The translations under genes were made by a program, and so were the position numbers. Of a stretch of 64,000 bases of DNA, positions 43,901 to 51,958 are shown one piece after another. The first letter of the stretch is position 1; every line of letters begins with the position of its first letter. Location: positions 2,604,001 through 2,668,000 of the forward strand of contig NZ_AP021972.1 of NCBI RefSeq assembly GCF_014168815.1, given 5' to 3'. The stretch is from Klebsiella sp. WP3-W18-ESBL-02. GTDB lineage: Bacteria; Pseudomonadota; Gammaproteobacteria; Enterobacterales; Enterobacteriaceae. The notes below the pieces were generated by a model. The model saw only the letters and a list, made by a program, of their open reading frames with translations, was not told the origin of the DNA and made no database searches.

Positions 43901-45097
43901 ATGACTACCTACGCTAACAATACCCAGCTCAATCTGCGCATTATCTCGATCGTTGTTTTTACCTGCATCTGCTACCTCTCCATTGGTCTGCCGCTGGCGG
44001 TGCTGCCTGGATTTATCCATTACCATCTTGGTTACAGCACGCTGGTCGCGGGTGCAGTGATTAGCCTGCAGTATATTTCCACGCTCGTTAGCCGCCCTCA
44101 CGCCGGGCGTTACACCGATATCTGGGGGCCGAAAAAGGTCGTCAGCCTCGGGATCATCTGCTGTATGTTGAGTGGTCTGTTCACTCTGGCCGCCGCCGCC
44201 GCACACGGCAGCCCGCTTCTGGCGGTGACGATGCTGCTGGTTGGCCGCGTATTCCTTGGCGTCGGCGAAAGCTTTACCTCCACCGGGTCCACGCTTTGGG
44301 GCATAAAAACGGTCGGAGCCGTTCATACCTCGCGGGTTATTTCCTGGAACGGCGTCGCCACCTACGTTGCGATGGCCGCAGGCGCGCCGCTGGGCGTGAT
44401 GCTGAATGACGCATTTGGTATCAGCGGATTTGCCGCGCTGATTGTGATTATCTCGGTCGTCGGTTTACTGTTTGCCCGCACCCGCGCCGACGTGAGCGTC
44501 AGCGCAGGCGTCAGAGCCCCCTTCCACGTCGTGGCACGTAAAATCTGGCCATACGGCCTGGGGCTTGGGCTGGGTACGGTGGGATTCGGGGTCATCGCGA
44601 CGTTTATCACGCTCTACTTCACCGCCCACGGCTGGCAGGGTGCAGCATTCACGCTGTCATTATTCAGCGTCGGCTTTATCTGTATTCGTCTGGTACTCGG
44701 CAACACCATCATTCGCTTTGGCGGTATTCGCGTGTCGCTGGTCTGCTATCTGTTCGAATGCCTTGGGCTGCTGATTATCTGGTTTGCGCCGAATGCGTGG
44801 GTTGCCGGGTTCGGCGCTTTCCTGACGGGCTCCGGCTTCTCGCTGGTCTTCCCGGCCCTCGGCGTCGAGGCGGTCAGGCAGGTTGAAGAGCAAAACCAGG
44901 GCACCGCGCTGGGCACCTATTCTGCCTTCCTCGACCTGGCGCTGGGTATTACCGGGCCGGTCGCCGGATGGATCGCCGGCTATCACGGGCTGGACAGTAT
45001 CTACCTGCTTGCCGCTATCGTGGTGGCAATGGCCTTTGTGCTTATTTTCCGCGTCTACCTGTCGCAGCGATCTGACCGGGCAACCTGCGCTGACTAA
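43901..45097 (+). CDS. MFS transporter, YhhS/YfcJ family
   Basis: This protein of about 398 residues has twelve hydrophobic segments and family marks SRPHAGRYTDIWGPKKVV, GRVFLGVGESFTSTGSTLW and GFSLVFPALGVEAV, close to E. coli YhhS and YfcJ. Those proteins have been tied to glyphosate or sugar efflux. ATG 43901 gives the best N-terminus, but 43853 is possible. Not present at this site in K-12. A short hairpin (45106-45124) follows. Confidence 0.82.
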   Translation: MTTYANNTQLNLRIISIVVFTCICYLSIGLPLAVLPGFIHYHLGYSTLVAGAVISLQYISTLVSRPHAGRYTDIWGPKKVVSLGIICCMLSGLFTLAAAAAHGSPLLAVTMLLVGRVFLGVGESFTSTGSTLWGIKTVGAVHTSRVISWNGVATYVAMAAGAPLGVMLNDAFGISGFAALIVIISVVGLLFARTRADVSVSAGVRAPFHVVARKIWPYGLGLGLGTVGFGVIATFITLYFTAHGWQGAAFTLSLFSVGFICIRLVLGNTIIRFGGIRVSLVCYLFECLGLLIIWFAPNAWVAGFGAFLTGSGFSLVFPALGVEAVRQVEEQNQGTALGTYSAFLDLALGITGPVAGWIAGYHGLDSIYLLAAIVVAMAFVLIFRVYLSQRSDRATCAD

Positions 45098-45105
45098 CCT
45101 ATTGA

Positions 45106-45124
45106 GGGCGATGAAAAATCGCCC
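45106..45124 (+). terminator. weak hairpin after the YhhS-like gene
   Basis: GGGCGAT and ATCGCCC form a 7-bp stem with five-base loop, nine bases after the gene. Only a short T-rich tail follows. Confidence 0.45.
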
Positions 45125-45149
45125 TTGTACGTTTGTACAACAAGTCTTG

Positions 45150-45211
45150 TACATTCCGTTACACGCCGATACCAATCACTCACGGAAAGACTTATAGCCT
45201 GCGGGTATAGT
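45150..45211 (+). promoter_or_regulatory. asr promoter with RstA-type box
   Basis: TACATTCCGTTACA (45150-45163) fits the RstA box TACATNTNGTTACA except at one position. The -10 TATAGT is at 45206-45211. RstBA is the known acid-induced regulator of asr. Confidence 0.65.
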
Positions 45212-45267
45212 TCTTTCAACGGCCCCGCAGTGGGGTTGAATGAAAAAACCAATTCGAGGGTATGAGA

Positions 45268-45693
45268 ATGAAAAAAGTATTAGCTCTGGTTGTTGCCGCT
45301 GCTATGGGTCTGTCTTCTGCTGCTTTCGCTGCTGACGCGACTGCCACTCCGGCACCGGCTGCTGCTGCGACGGCGACTCACGCTGCTCCGGCAAAAGCGA
45401 CTCACCATAAAAAACACCACAAAGCAGCTGCACCTGCACAGAAAGCTCAGGCTGCCAAAAAACACAAAAAAGCCGCTGCTAAACCAGCAGTAGAACAGAA
45501 AGCTCAGGCTGCTAAAAAACACAAAAAAGCAGCAACTAAACCGGCCGTAGAGCAAAAAGCTCAGGCTGCTAAAAAACACAAAAAAGCAGCAACCAAACCG
45601 GCTGTAGAGCAAAAAGCTCAGGCTGCTAAAAAACACAAAAAAGCAGTGAAACATCACGCCGCTGCTAAACCGGCTGCACAGCCAGCTGCTTAA
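45268..45693 (+). CDS. asr: acid shock protein Asr
   Basis: The 141-residue precursor has a signal peptide (MKKVLALVVAAAMGLSSAAF) and an extremely basic Lys/Ala/His-rich mature part. Four copies of KAQAAKKHKKAATKPAVEQ-type repeats dominate it. Asr is induced at low pH; processed in the periplasm, it probably buffers or shields proteins. ATG 45268 is preferred over 45262 by ribosome-site spacing. E. coli Asr is shorter and has fewer repeats. Confidence 0.92.
   Translation: MKKVLALVVAAAMGLSSAAFAADATATPAPAAAATATHAAPAKATHHKKHHKAAAPAQKAQAAKKHKKAAAKPAVEQKAQAAKKHKKAATKPAVEQKAQAAKKHKKAATKPAVEQKAQAAKKHKKAVKHHAAAKPAAQPAA
45442..45650 (+). repeat. 57-bp tandem repeat within asr
   Basis: The unit starting AAAGCTCAGGCTGC recurs at 45442, 45499, 45556 and 45613, exactly 57 bases (19 codons) apart, in frame. 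The last unit is truncated. Units 2 to 4 are nearly identical. Confidence 0.9.
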
Positions 45694-45807
45694 TCATTAT
45701 TGATAGACATCGGCGCGGTGAACGCGCCGGTTCAGACCGCCGCGTTATCCCGTCACGTCATTCTCTGGCGTCGGATTCGCCAACGGTCTGAACGATCAAC
45801 TATTCGC

Positions 45808-45835
45808 ATCGGCGCTATTACAGCGCCGATTTTTT
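45808..45835 (+). terminator. terminator downstream of asr
   Basis: ATCGGCGCT and AGCGCCGAT form a perfect 9-bp stem with a 5-base loop, followed by six T. It lies just before ydgU. Confidence 0.85.
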
Positions 45836-45850
45836 CCCGGAGAGCCAATC

Positions 45851-45934
45851 ATGTTGCGGCGCTATCGTTTCGAGCTCATCCTGGCATTACTGATCGTCTG
45901 CGCGCTTATTGCGACCCAGTTCTTCTTTTACTGA
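45851..45934 (+). CDS. ydgU: small membrane protein YdgU, 27 residues
   Basis: ATG 45851 with GGAGAG upstream encodes MLRRYRFELILALLIVCALI and a short aromatic tail ending FFFY. This is one transmembrane helix with a positive N-terminus. The place between asr and ydgD is that of E. coli YdgU (27 residues). Function unknown. Confidence 0.85.
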   Translation: MLRRYRFELILALLIVCALIATQFFFY

Positions 45935-46035
45935 GTGTAGTTCGCTGATTTTGCTCCCACTTTTCATTGCTCCCGTCTATAGTAGTCTCACTGGGTTTCG
46001 TTTTTATAATCATAATTGCCCCATCAGAGAGTGAT

Positions 46036-46860
46036 ATGCGTACAGCCTTTGTGTGTTGTTTACTGGGATCGTTATCCGTTCAGCCCTTCATGACTCATGC
46101 TGATGACAGTGATAGCGGCATCAGCGCAAAAGATATTAAAACCCTGTTCTTTGGTCAGGACGATCGCACCCTGGTCAGTCATCCATCGCAAGAGCCGTGG
46201 GATGCCATCGGTCAACTGGAAACCGCCAGCGGCAACCTGTGTACCGCCACGCTCATTTCACCGCACCTGGCATTAACCGCCGGACACTGTCTGCTGGAGC
46301 CGCCTCGCGGCAAGCTGGATAAAGCCGTTGCGCTGCGCTTCGTATCGCAAAAAGGCAGCTGGCGCTATGAAATTCACGGTATTGAGGGGCGCGTCGATCC
46401 TTCGCTGGGTAAACGGCTGAAGGCCGACGGTGACGGCTGGATTGTGCCATCTTCCGCCGCACCGTGGGACTTTGGGCTGATTGTGCTGCGCTATCCCCCC
46501 TCCGGCATCACGCCGCTGCCGCTATTTACCGGCAACAAAGCCGAGTTGACCGCCGCGCTGAAAGCCGCCGGGCGCAAAGTCACGCAGTCCGGTTACCCGG
46601 TCGATCATCTGGATTCACTCTATAGCCATGAAGACTGTACCGTCACCGGCTGGGCGCAGGACACCGTCCTTTCCCACCAATGCGATACGTTGCCTGGCGA
46701 CAGCGGTTCTCCGCTGCTGCTGAAAACCGACGCCGGATGGCAGCTGATTGCCGTACAAAGTTCGGCACCGGCGGCGAAAGATCGCTGGCGCGCCGATAAT
46801 CGGGCCATTTCTGTTACCGGTTTTCGCGATAAGCTGGAAGCGCTGGCCGCCGGTAACTAA
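46036..46860 (+). CDS. ydgD: trypsin-like serine protease YdgD
   Basis: This 274-residue exported protease starts MRTAFVCCLLGSLSVQPFM (signal). The catalytic triad is visible as TAGHC (His), PWDFGLIVLR (Asp) and PGDSGSP (Ser). It is of the V8/glutamyl endopeptidase-like group. ATG 46036 is preferred, with AGAGAGTG upstream. The stop overlaps the convergent GGDEF-EAL gene. Confidence 0.9.
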   Translation: MRTAFVCCLLGSLSVQPFMTHADDSDSGISAKDIKTLFFGQDDRTLVSHPSQEPWDAIGQLETASGNLCTATLISPHLALTAGHCLLEPPRGKLDKAVALRFVSQKGSWRYEIHGIEGRVDPSLGKRLKADGDGWIVPSSAAPWDFGLIVLRYPPSGITPLPLFTGNKAELTAALKAAGRKVTQSGYPVDHLDSLYSHEDCTVTGWAQDTVLSHQCDTLPGDSGSPLLLKTDAGWQLIAVQSSAPAAKDRWRADNRAISVTGFRDKLEALAAGN

Positions 46861-49022
46861 CTCTGCCGCTGCTGGCGACGCAAAGCCAGCAGCGACGATA
46901 ACGGCATCGGTTCGCTAAAATAGAAACCCTGCAGCTGATCGCAACCCGCCAGGCGCAGTAGCTTCATCTGCTTCTCTGTCTCAACCCCTTCTGCAATCAC
47001 CGTCATTCCCAGCGCACTGGCAATACGAATCGTACCACCGACCAGCGCCGCCGCCTGTTCATCATCGTCCACCAGTCCGGCCAGTGATTTATCAATTTTG
47101 ATGGTGTCAAAATTAAACCGGCGAAGATAACCGATGCTCGAATAGCCGGTACCGAAATCATCCAGCGCAACGGCGGTACCCAGGGCCTTAAGGTTGGCAA
47201 TCGCCGCGCGGGCGCGTTCAGGTTTCTCCAGCACGTAGGTTTCCGTCACCTCAAGCTGTAGACGTGAAGGCGGGAAACCGGACGACCTGAGTACGCTCGA
47301 CACTTTATTTTCGAACTCAGGATCGCGGAACTGCGCGGGTGAAATGTTCACCGAGAGCTTTAGATCCGGATGCGCCAGCAGATCGCGGCAGGCCCGCGCC
47401 AGCACAAACTGCCCGAGAGAATAAATCAGACCGCTGGTTTCGGCGATGGCAATAAACGCTTCGGGCATCAGTTCACCCTTTGGCCGCCGGGGCCAGCGCA
47501 CCAGCGCTTCCACGCCAATCATTACCTGAGTGCGCGCGCAGACAATCGGTTGATACCATACCTCGAACTCATCATGTTCCAGGCCGTGGCGGATATCGTT
47601 TTCAATAGAAAGCTGGTACTCGCGGGCGCCGTTCAGCTCGGCGTCATAATGGGTAATGCGCCCCTTTCCGGTGACTTTAGAGTGGTACATGGCGATGTCG
47701 GCCTGGCGAAACAGCTCGGAGCTTGAAATGGTTTGCAGGCGACCGCTGGCAATACCGATGCTGGCGCTGATGTGCAGCGTCCGTTCGCCGATACGAATCG
47801 GCGTGTTAAGATAATCCAGCACGCGACCCGCAAACGCCGAGGCGCGCGCTTCCGACTGTTCACCGCCAACGGTCATTGCAAATTCGTCGCCGCCCATTCG
47901 CGCCAGCATGCCCCCGGTTGGCAGCAACGTTTGCAGCATATCGGCAATGCGAATAATCAGAATATCACCGATATCGTGACCATAAATGTCGTTAACATCC
48001 TTAAAACCATCGAGATCGATAAATACCACCGTGGTGATATTGTCATCGCCGCGACGGCTAACGCGCTCAAGCTGCTCGATCAGCGCCCGCCGGTTTGGCA
48101 AATGGCTCAGCCAATCGGTCAGCGCGATTTCACGCGCCTGGCGTTCCCCGCGCGCCAGTTTCCAGAGCCCTAAGCTACTGAGCAATATAAAGAGCAAAAT
48201 GAGCCCGGCGGCCAGCAGCGCAATGATACGGATCTGCGGCGATGCCGCGCTGGCCGCTTCAGCGCCCGGTTGACGAAGCTGCCAGTCTAGCCAGCCAACG
48301 ACCTTATCGCCTGAGGTACGTAGCGGAATGTTGTACATATTCCTGGGCGCATCGACCAGGGTCAGGTTCTCAATCTGAAACGTATTACCAAGGTTTTTCA
48401 ATAAAACAGGATTGATATGGCGGGTGATAACCAGATAGCGGCGCGTGGCGTCACGCACCTGTAAACGACCGACCATGGGGCGAATCAGGCCGACCCCCAC
48501 AAAGGCAATCCCTTCACGGGTACGGGTAATACCGGCGAAAATATTGCTACCGCGACGCAGCGCGTCTTCATTTTTGGCAATCAGCGCGGACAATCCTTCG
48601 CCAAAAAAATCGAGATTGGTTTCCGTAAACGGCGCGCTGCGAAACGATCCCCACAGTACTTTATCGTGTTCATCAAGTACGAACGTACCGTCATAGAGAT
48701 TGTTAATTTTAAAGCCTGCGCCCCAGGTATTGTACAGCCAGGTCGTGTTCAGCTTCGGTGCATACACCTCGCGCACCGCGTCATCCCAGATGGCGTTATC
48801 GATAACCAGCGACAAAACGCGGTTAATGGAGGTCTGTATCGCGCCATCAACGGAGAGTGCCGAACGGCGAGCATCAATATCGTTTGTTTTGCTGCTTATC
48901 AGATTCTGTGAAAGGTACAGTAAAGCGATAATGGAAAAAATCAGGCCGATGCCTGCTAAAAAGATCATCACGAACAGCGTTTTGGCCGTGGCAATATTAC
49001 GCCAGCGTGACGGATTGAACAT
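46857..49022 (-). CDS. membrane GGDEF-EAL cyclic-di-GMP protein with CHASE4-like sensor
   Basis: The 721-residue protein has a membrane helix at about 15-37, a periplasmic CHASE4-like domain (IDNAIWDDAVREVY) and a second helix at about 263-285. A GGDEF domain with intact MGGDEF (about residue 380) and an EAL domain with VEALVRW, EVTETY, DDFGTGYSS and KIDKS follow. Both enzyme sites look competent, so it may make or degrade c-di-GMP depending on signal. It lies between ydgD and mdtI, a place empty of such a gene in K-12. Confidence 0.9.
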   Translation of the reverse strand: MFNPSRWRNIATAKTLFVMIFLAGIGLIFSIIALLYLSQNLISSKTNDIDARRSALSVDGAIQTSINRVLSLVIDNAIWDDAVREVYAPKLNTTWLYNTWGAGFKINNLYDGTFVLDEHDKVLWGSFRSAPFTETNLDFFGEGLSALIAKNEDALRRGSNIFAGITRTREGIAFVGVGLIRPMVGRLQVRDATRRYLVITRHINPVLLKNLGNTFQIENLTLVDAPRNMYNIPLRTSGDKVVGWLDWQLRQPGAEAASAASPQIRIIALLAAGLILLFILLSSLGLWKLARGERQAREIALTDWLSHLPNRRALIEQLERVSRRGDDNITTVVFIDLDGFKDVNDIYGHDIGDILIIRIADMLQTLLPTGGMLARMGGDEFAMTVGGEQSEARASAFAGRVLDYLNTPIRIGERTLHISASIGIASGRLQTISSSELFRQADIAMYHSKVTGKGRITHYDAELNGAREYQLSIENDIRHGLEHDEFEVWYQPIVCARTQVMIGVEALVRWPRRPKGELMPEAFIAIAETSGLIYSLGQFVLARACRDLLAHPDLKLSVNISPAQFRDPEFENKVSSVLRSSGFPPSRLQLEVTETYVLEKPERARAAIANLKALGTAVALDDFGTGYSSIGYLRRFNFDTIKIDKSLAGLVDDDEQAAALVGGTIRIASALGMTVIAEGVETEKQMKLLRLAGCDQLQGFYFSEPMPLSSLLALRRQQRQS

Positions 49023-49114
49023 GTATCACCCTCGCAGAAACAAAGCGAACCCTTTGTTACAAGCGTAATACAGACAGCGAATTTCGCTGCCCGATTTCTC
49101 AGGCAGCGATCACA

Positions 49115-49444
49115 TCAGGCCAGTTTAATCATCACCATACCGACCAGCAGCAGGGCTAGCCCCATCCAACCCTTATGGTTCAGACGTTGGCCGAAAAGAA
49201 TCCAGCCCGCCGCCAGCGTTGCCGCGACGCCAAAACCACCCCAAATGGCATAGGCAACCGACAGGTCAATCCCCTTTACCGCCTGAGACAGCGCGCTAAA
49301 AGCGGCTAACACCGCCGCCAGCGACAGGAAGCCGTAAAGCTTGTGACGGAAGCCGTCCGAAAACTTGAGGAAAATATTAGCGACTATCTCCAGTACAATG
49401 GAGCCCGCCAGCCACAAGCCGTGAATCAATTCAAACTTAGGCAT
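49115..49444 (-). CDS. mdtI: spermidine exporter subunit MdtI (SMR)
   Basis: This 109-residue four-helix SMR protein (E. coli MdtI 109) has the family Glu in helix 1 (IVLEIVANIFLKFSDGF). It forms a heterodimer with MdtJ and exports spermidine. It overlaps mdtJ by eight bases. Confidence 0.95.
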   Translation of the reverse strand: MPKFELIHGLWLAGSIVLEIVANIFLKFSDGFRHKLYGFLSLAAVLAAFSALSQAVKGIDLSVAYAIWGGFGVAATLAAGWILFGQRLNHKGWMGLALLLVGMVMIKLA

Positions 49445-49805
49445 GATTCACCTCTTTTTTCATCATAACGCTTTTCTTCGGCGCTTTTCGCGTACCCGAT
49501 TTGATCAACACGATGCCGACAACCAGGGTCGCCAGGCCGGTTGCTTTCATCACCGTCAGGCTTTCGTCAAACAATAAAACGCTGAACAGGGTAATCAACA
49601 AAATGCCGACCCCTTCCCAGAGCGCGTAGGCGACACCGAGAGCTATTTTCTTAACTGCGAACGAAAGAAAAATATAAGACAGTGCGATCATAACAAGCAT
49701 TAAAATAAAACCAGCGTTGCCATCACTGACGCTCGCCCATTTCATAGACAGCGTACCCGTAATTTCAGCAACGATAGCCAGGGCTAATAAAATCCAGTAA
49801 AACAT
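49437..49805 (-). CDS. mdtJ: spermidine exporter subunit MdtJ (SMR)
   Basis: This 122-residue SMR protein has the helix 1 Glu in IVAEITGTLSMKWASVSDG. It is the upstream partner of mdtI and starts at ATG 49805 after GGAGAAGGATC. A basic C-terminal tail is present. Confidence 0.95.
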   Translation of the reverse strand: MFYWILLALAIVAEITGTLSMKWASVSDGNAGFILMLVMIALSYIFLSFAVKKIALGVAYALWEGVGILLITLFSVLLFDESLTVMKATGLATLVVGIVLIKSGTRKAPKKSVMMKKEVNHA

Positions 49806-50204
49806 GATCCTTCTCCTGCATGAGAATATAATCTGCTACGGCTCGCGACGTGCGCAAACCGAAATAAAATGATTAGTATTTAGCTCAAACGAAGAGACGG
49901 ACTATAGCGCGCTGCGCCAGTGATGCTCACCACAGAAGGCAGAAAAGGAAGGAAAAACAGAAGTTTTGGCAGAAACAAACGTCCTGAACATATTGTCCAT
50001 AAAATTACAATCATCCGCGGTATTGCTTCTCATCGTTGCGGATTAAAATTGTCCTCAGTAGTTAAACACAGTTAATTTCTAACACAGCCAACGAAGTATT
50101 TCAAAATGTTTTCAAATCTTTACTAAGGTTGTTTGATGTAAATGCATTTATTATTAGATGATTCGCAATTATCATAATCAGCAGAATTTATAGCAGGAGC
50201 AACC
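49806..50204. other. 399-base AT-rich intergenic control region
   Basis: Divergent promoters for mdtJI and tqsA must lie here. The right half (about 50040-50190) is strongly AT-rich. The tqsA ribosome site AGGAGCAACC stands at its end. I see no gene or clear operator. Confidence 0.6.
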
Positions 50205-51236
50205 ATGGCCAGGCCGATCATCACGCTTAATGGATTAAAAATCGTCATCATGCTCGGCATGCTGGTTATCATTCTTACCGGTATTCGCTTTGCGGCGGAA
50301 ATTATCGTGCCCTTCGTACTGGCGCTGTTTATCGCCGTGGTGCTTAACCCGGTGGTTCAACTGCTGGTGCGCTGCCGCGTCCCGCGCGTGCTCGGCATTT
50401 CGCTGCTCATCGCCGTGATTATCCTGGTTGCCGTGCTGCTGTTAGCATCGCTGGGCACCTCGCTTAACGAGCTGACGCGTACGCTACCGCAATATCGTTC
50501 GTCGTTGGCGGTACCGCTTTATAACCTTCAGCCATGGATGCAGCGCTTCGGCATTTCCGTCTCTCCCGATGAACTGATTAAGTATATCGATCCCAACGCC
50601 GCCATGACGCTGGTTTCACGTTTGTTAAGCCAGCTGTCAAACGCCATGTCGTCAATCTTCCTGCTGCTGCTCACGGTTGTGTTTATGCTGCTGGAGGTGC
50701 CGCAGCTCCCGGCAAAATTCCAGCAAATTATGTCGCGACCGGTGGAAGGGATGGCGGCCATTCAACGGGCGCTGGACAGCGTGTCGCACTATCTGGTGCT
50801 GAAAACCGCCATTAGCCTCGTTACCGGCCTGATTGTGTGGGGAATGCTGGAACTGCTGGGCGTGCGGTTTGCGTTTATCTGGGGTCTACTGGCATTCGCG
50901 CTCAACTATATCCCCAACATCGGGTCGGTGCTGGCGGCCATTCCCCCTATTCTGCAGGTGCTGGTGTTCAGCGGCTTTTACGACGCGCTTATCGTACTTG
51001 CGGGGTATCTGATTATAAATCTCGTTTTCGGCAATATTCTTGAGCCTCGCATCATGGGACGCGGCCTTGGGCTCTCCACGCTGGTGGTCTTTTTGTCGTT
51101 AATTTTCTGGGGCTGGCTGCTGGGCCCGGTCGGGATGCTGCTATCGGTACCGCTGACGATTATCGTCAAAATCGCACTCGAACAGACTGAAGGCGGTAAA
51201 AGCATTGCCATTCTGCTCAGCGATCTTAGCCATTAA
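50205..51236 (+). CDS. tqsA: AI-2 transporter TqsA
   Basis: This 343-residue AI-2E family protein (E. coli TqsA 344) has seven or eight hydrophobic helices, with GNILEPRIMGRGLGLSTLVV near the end. It exports autoinducer 2. In K-12 the next gene is pntA; here the ydcX/ortT end of another chromosomal region follows, a synteny break. Confidence 0.95.
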   Translation: MARPIITLNGLKIVIMLGMLVIILTGIRFAAEIIVPFVLALFIAVVLNPVVQLLVRCRVPRVLGISLLIAVIILVAVLLLASLGTSLNELTRTLPQYRSSLAVPLYNLQPWMQRFGISVSPDELIKYIDPNAAMTLVSRLLSQLSNAMSSIFLLLLTVVFMLLEVPQLPAKFQQIMSRPVEGMAAIQRALDSVSHYLVLKTAISLVTGLIVWGMLELLGVRFAFIWGLLAFALNYIPNIGSVLAAIPPILQVLVFSGFYDALIVLAGYLIINLVFGNILEPRIMGRGLGLSTLVVFLSLIFWGWLLGPVGMLLSVPLTIIVKIALEQTEGGKSIAILLSDLSH

Positions 51237-51238
51237 CG

Positions 51239-51412
51239 TCAGAACAGCGACAGCAGTAGCGCAACGGGGAAGCTGAATGGCCACGTTGCGCCAATCAATA
51301 CCGTCGCTATCAGACGAATAGAGGTACTTTCTTTAGTGAGAAACCAGGTGATAAAGGCACAGATCACGGCCATCACGGCGTAGAAAACAAGCATGTGTTG
51401 ATACAGCGTCAC
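51239..51412 (-). CDS. ortT: orphan GhoT-like membrane toxin OrtT (YdcX)
   Basis: GTG 51412 starts a 57-residue protein (MTLYQHMLVFYAVMA, ending FSFPVALLLSLF). Length and sequence match E. coli OrtT and, more distantly, GhoT. Two hydrophobic helices flank a charged turn TKESTSIRL. OrtT reduces growth when amino acid and DNA synthesis are stressed and has no paired antitoxin. It ends three bases after tqsA, convergent. Confidence 0.88.
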   Translation of the reverse strand: MTLYQHMLVFYAVMAVICAFITWFLTKESTSIRLIATVLIGATWPFSFPVALLLSLF

Positions 51413-51610
51413 CAATTTAGTCCTTACAATTGATCGTTAAAGCGGCGCAATATGCTACGTTTTTTGACACACATCAAGTTTTTGCCGCTTTTCGCGTAGG
51501 GATCGCTAATCCACACACATTCATCTCCAGATGAATTCACTGCGTGGATGAATTAAAACCAAAGCAACGGTACGCCTCTTTAGTTTTTAATTCTGTGATA
51601 TGGGTTACGA

Positions 51611-51847
51611 TTAGCGTTTTGGTTGGGAAGCGGTAAAAACCGTATCGGCGACCGGGTCGCTCACCGCATAATTGGGATTGAACTGCGCGATAGGGTTCAC
51701 TTTCTCCGTATCCCAGGCCTGCGCCAGGCAGGCGGCATCAAGCCGATGTTCGCCGTGACAGGCGGCAATATGATTCGCGGAATAGATAATACCCACGCCG
51801 ATTAAGGCCGCGATAACGGCAGCGCTACACACAATACTCTTTTTCAT
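51611..51847 (-). CDS. hypothetical 78-residue membrane-anchored or exported protein
   Basis: ATG 51847 gives MKKSIVCSAAVIAALIGVG, a hydrophobic segment near the N-terminus, followed by AACHGEHRLDAACLAQAWD with two Cys. No family recognised. The ribosome site is weak. It lies just downstream of patD on the same strand, where E. coli has other short genes. Confidence 0.55.
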   Translation of the reverse strand: MKKSIVCSAAVIAALIGVGIIYSANHIAACHGEHRLDAACLAQAWDTEKVNPIAQFNPNYAVSDPVADTVFTASQPKR

Positions 51848-51958
51848 GATGCTGACTTTGCCCGGTTTTACAACGGCGCGCATCCTCGCACGTTGCTCCG
51901 GGCATGTCAAAAATGGCGCAGTGGGCGGCAGGTTTTTCGCCTACCGCGAAGGGGGTAA

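Noticed and set aside
45442..45650. Repeat array as CRISPR
   Set aside because: Units are contiguous, in frame and coding, with no spacers.
45280..45657. 125-codon minus-strand frame rich in Phe, Ser and Leu
   Set aside because: It is the antisense shadow of the asr repeats.
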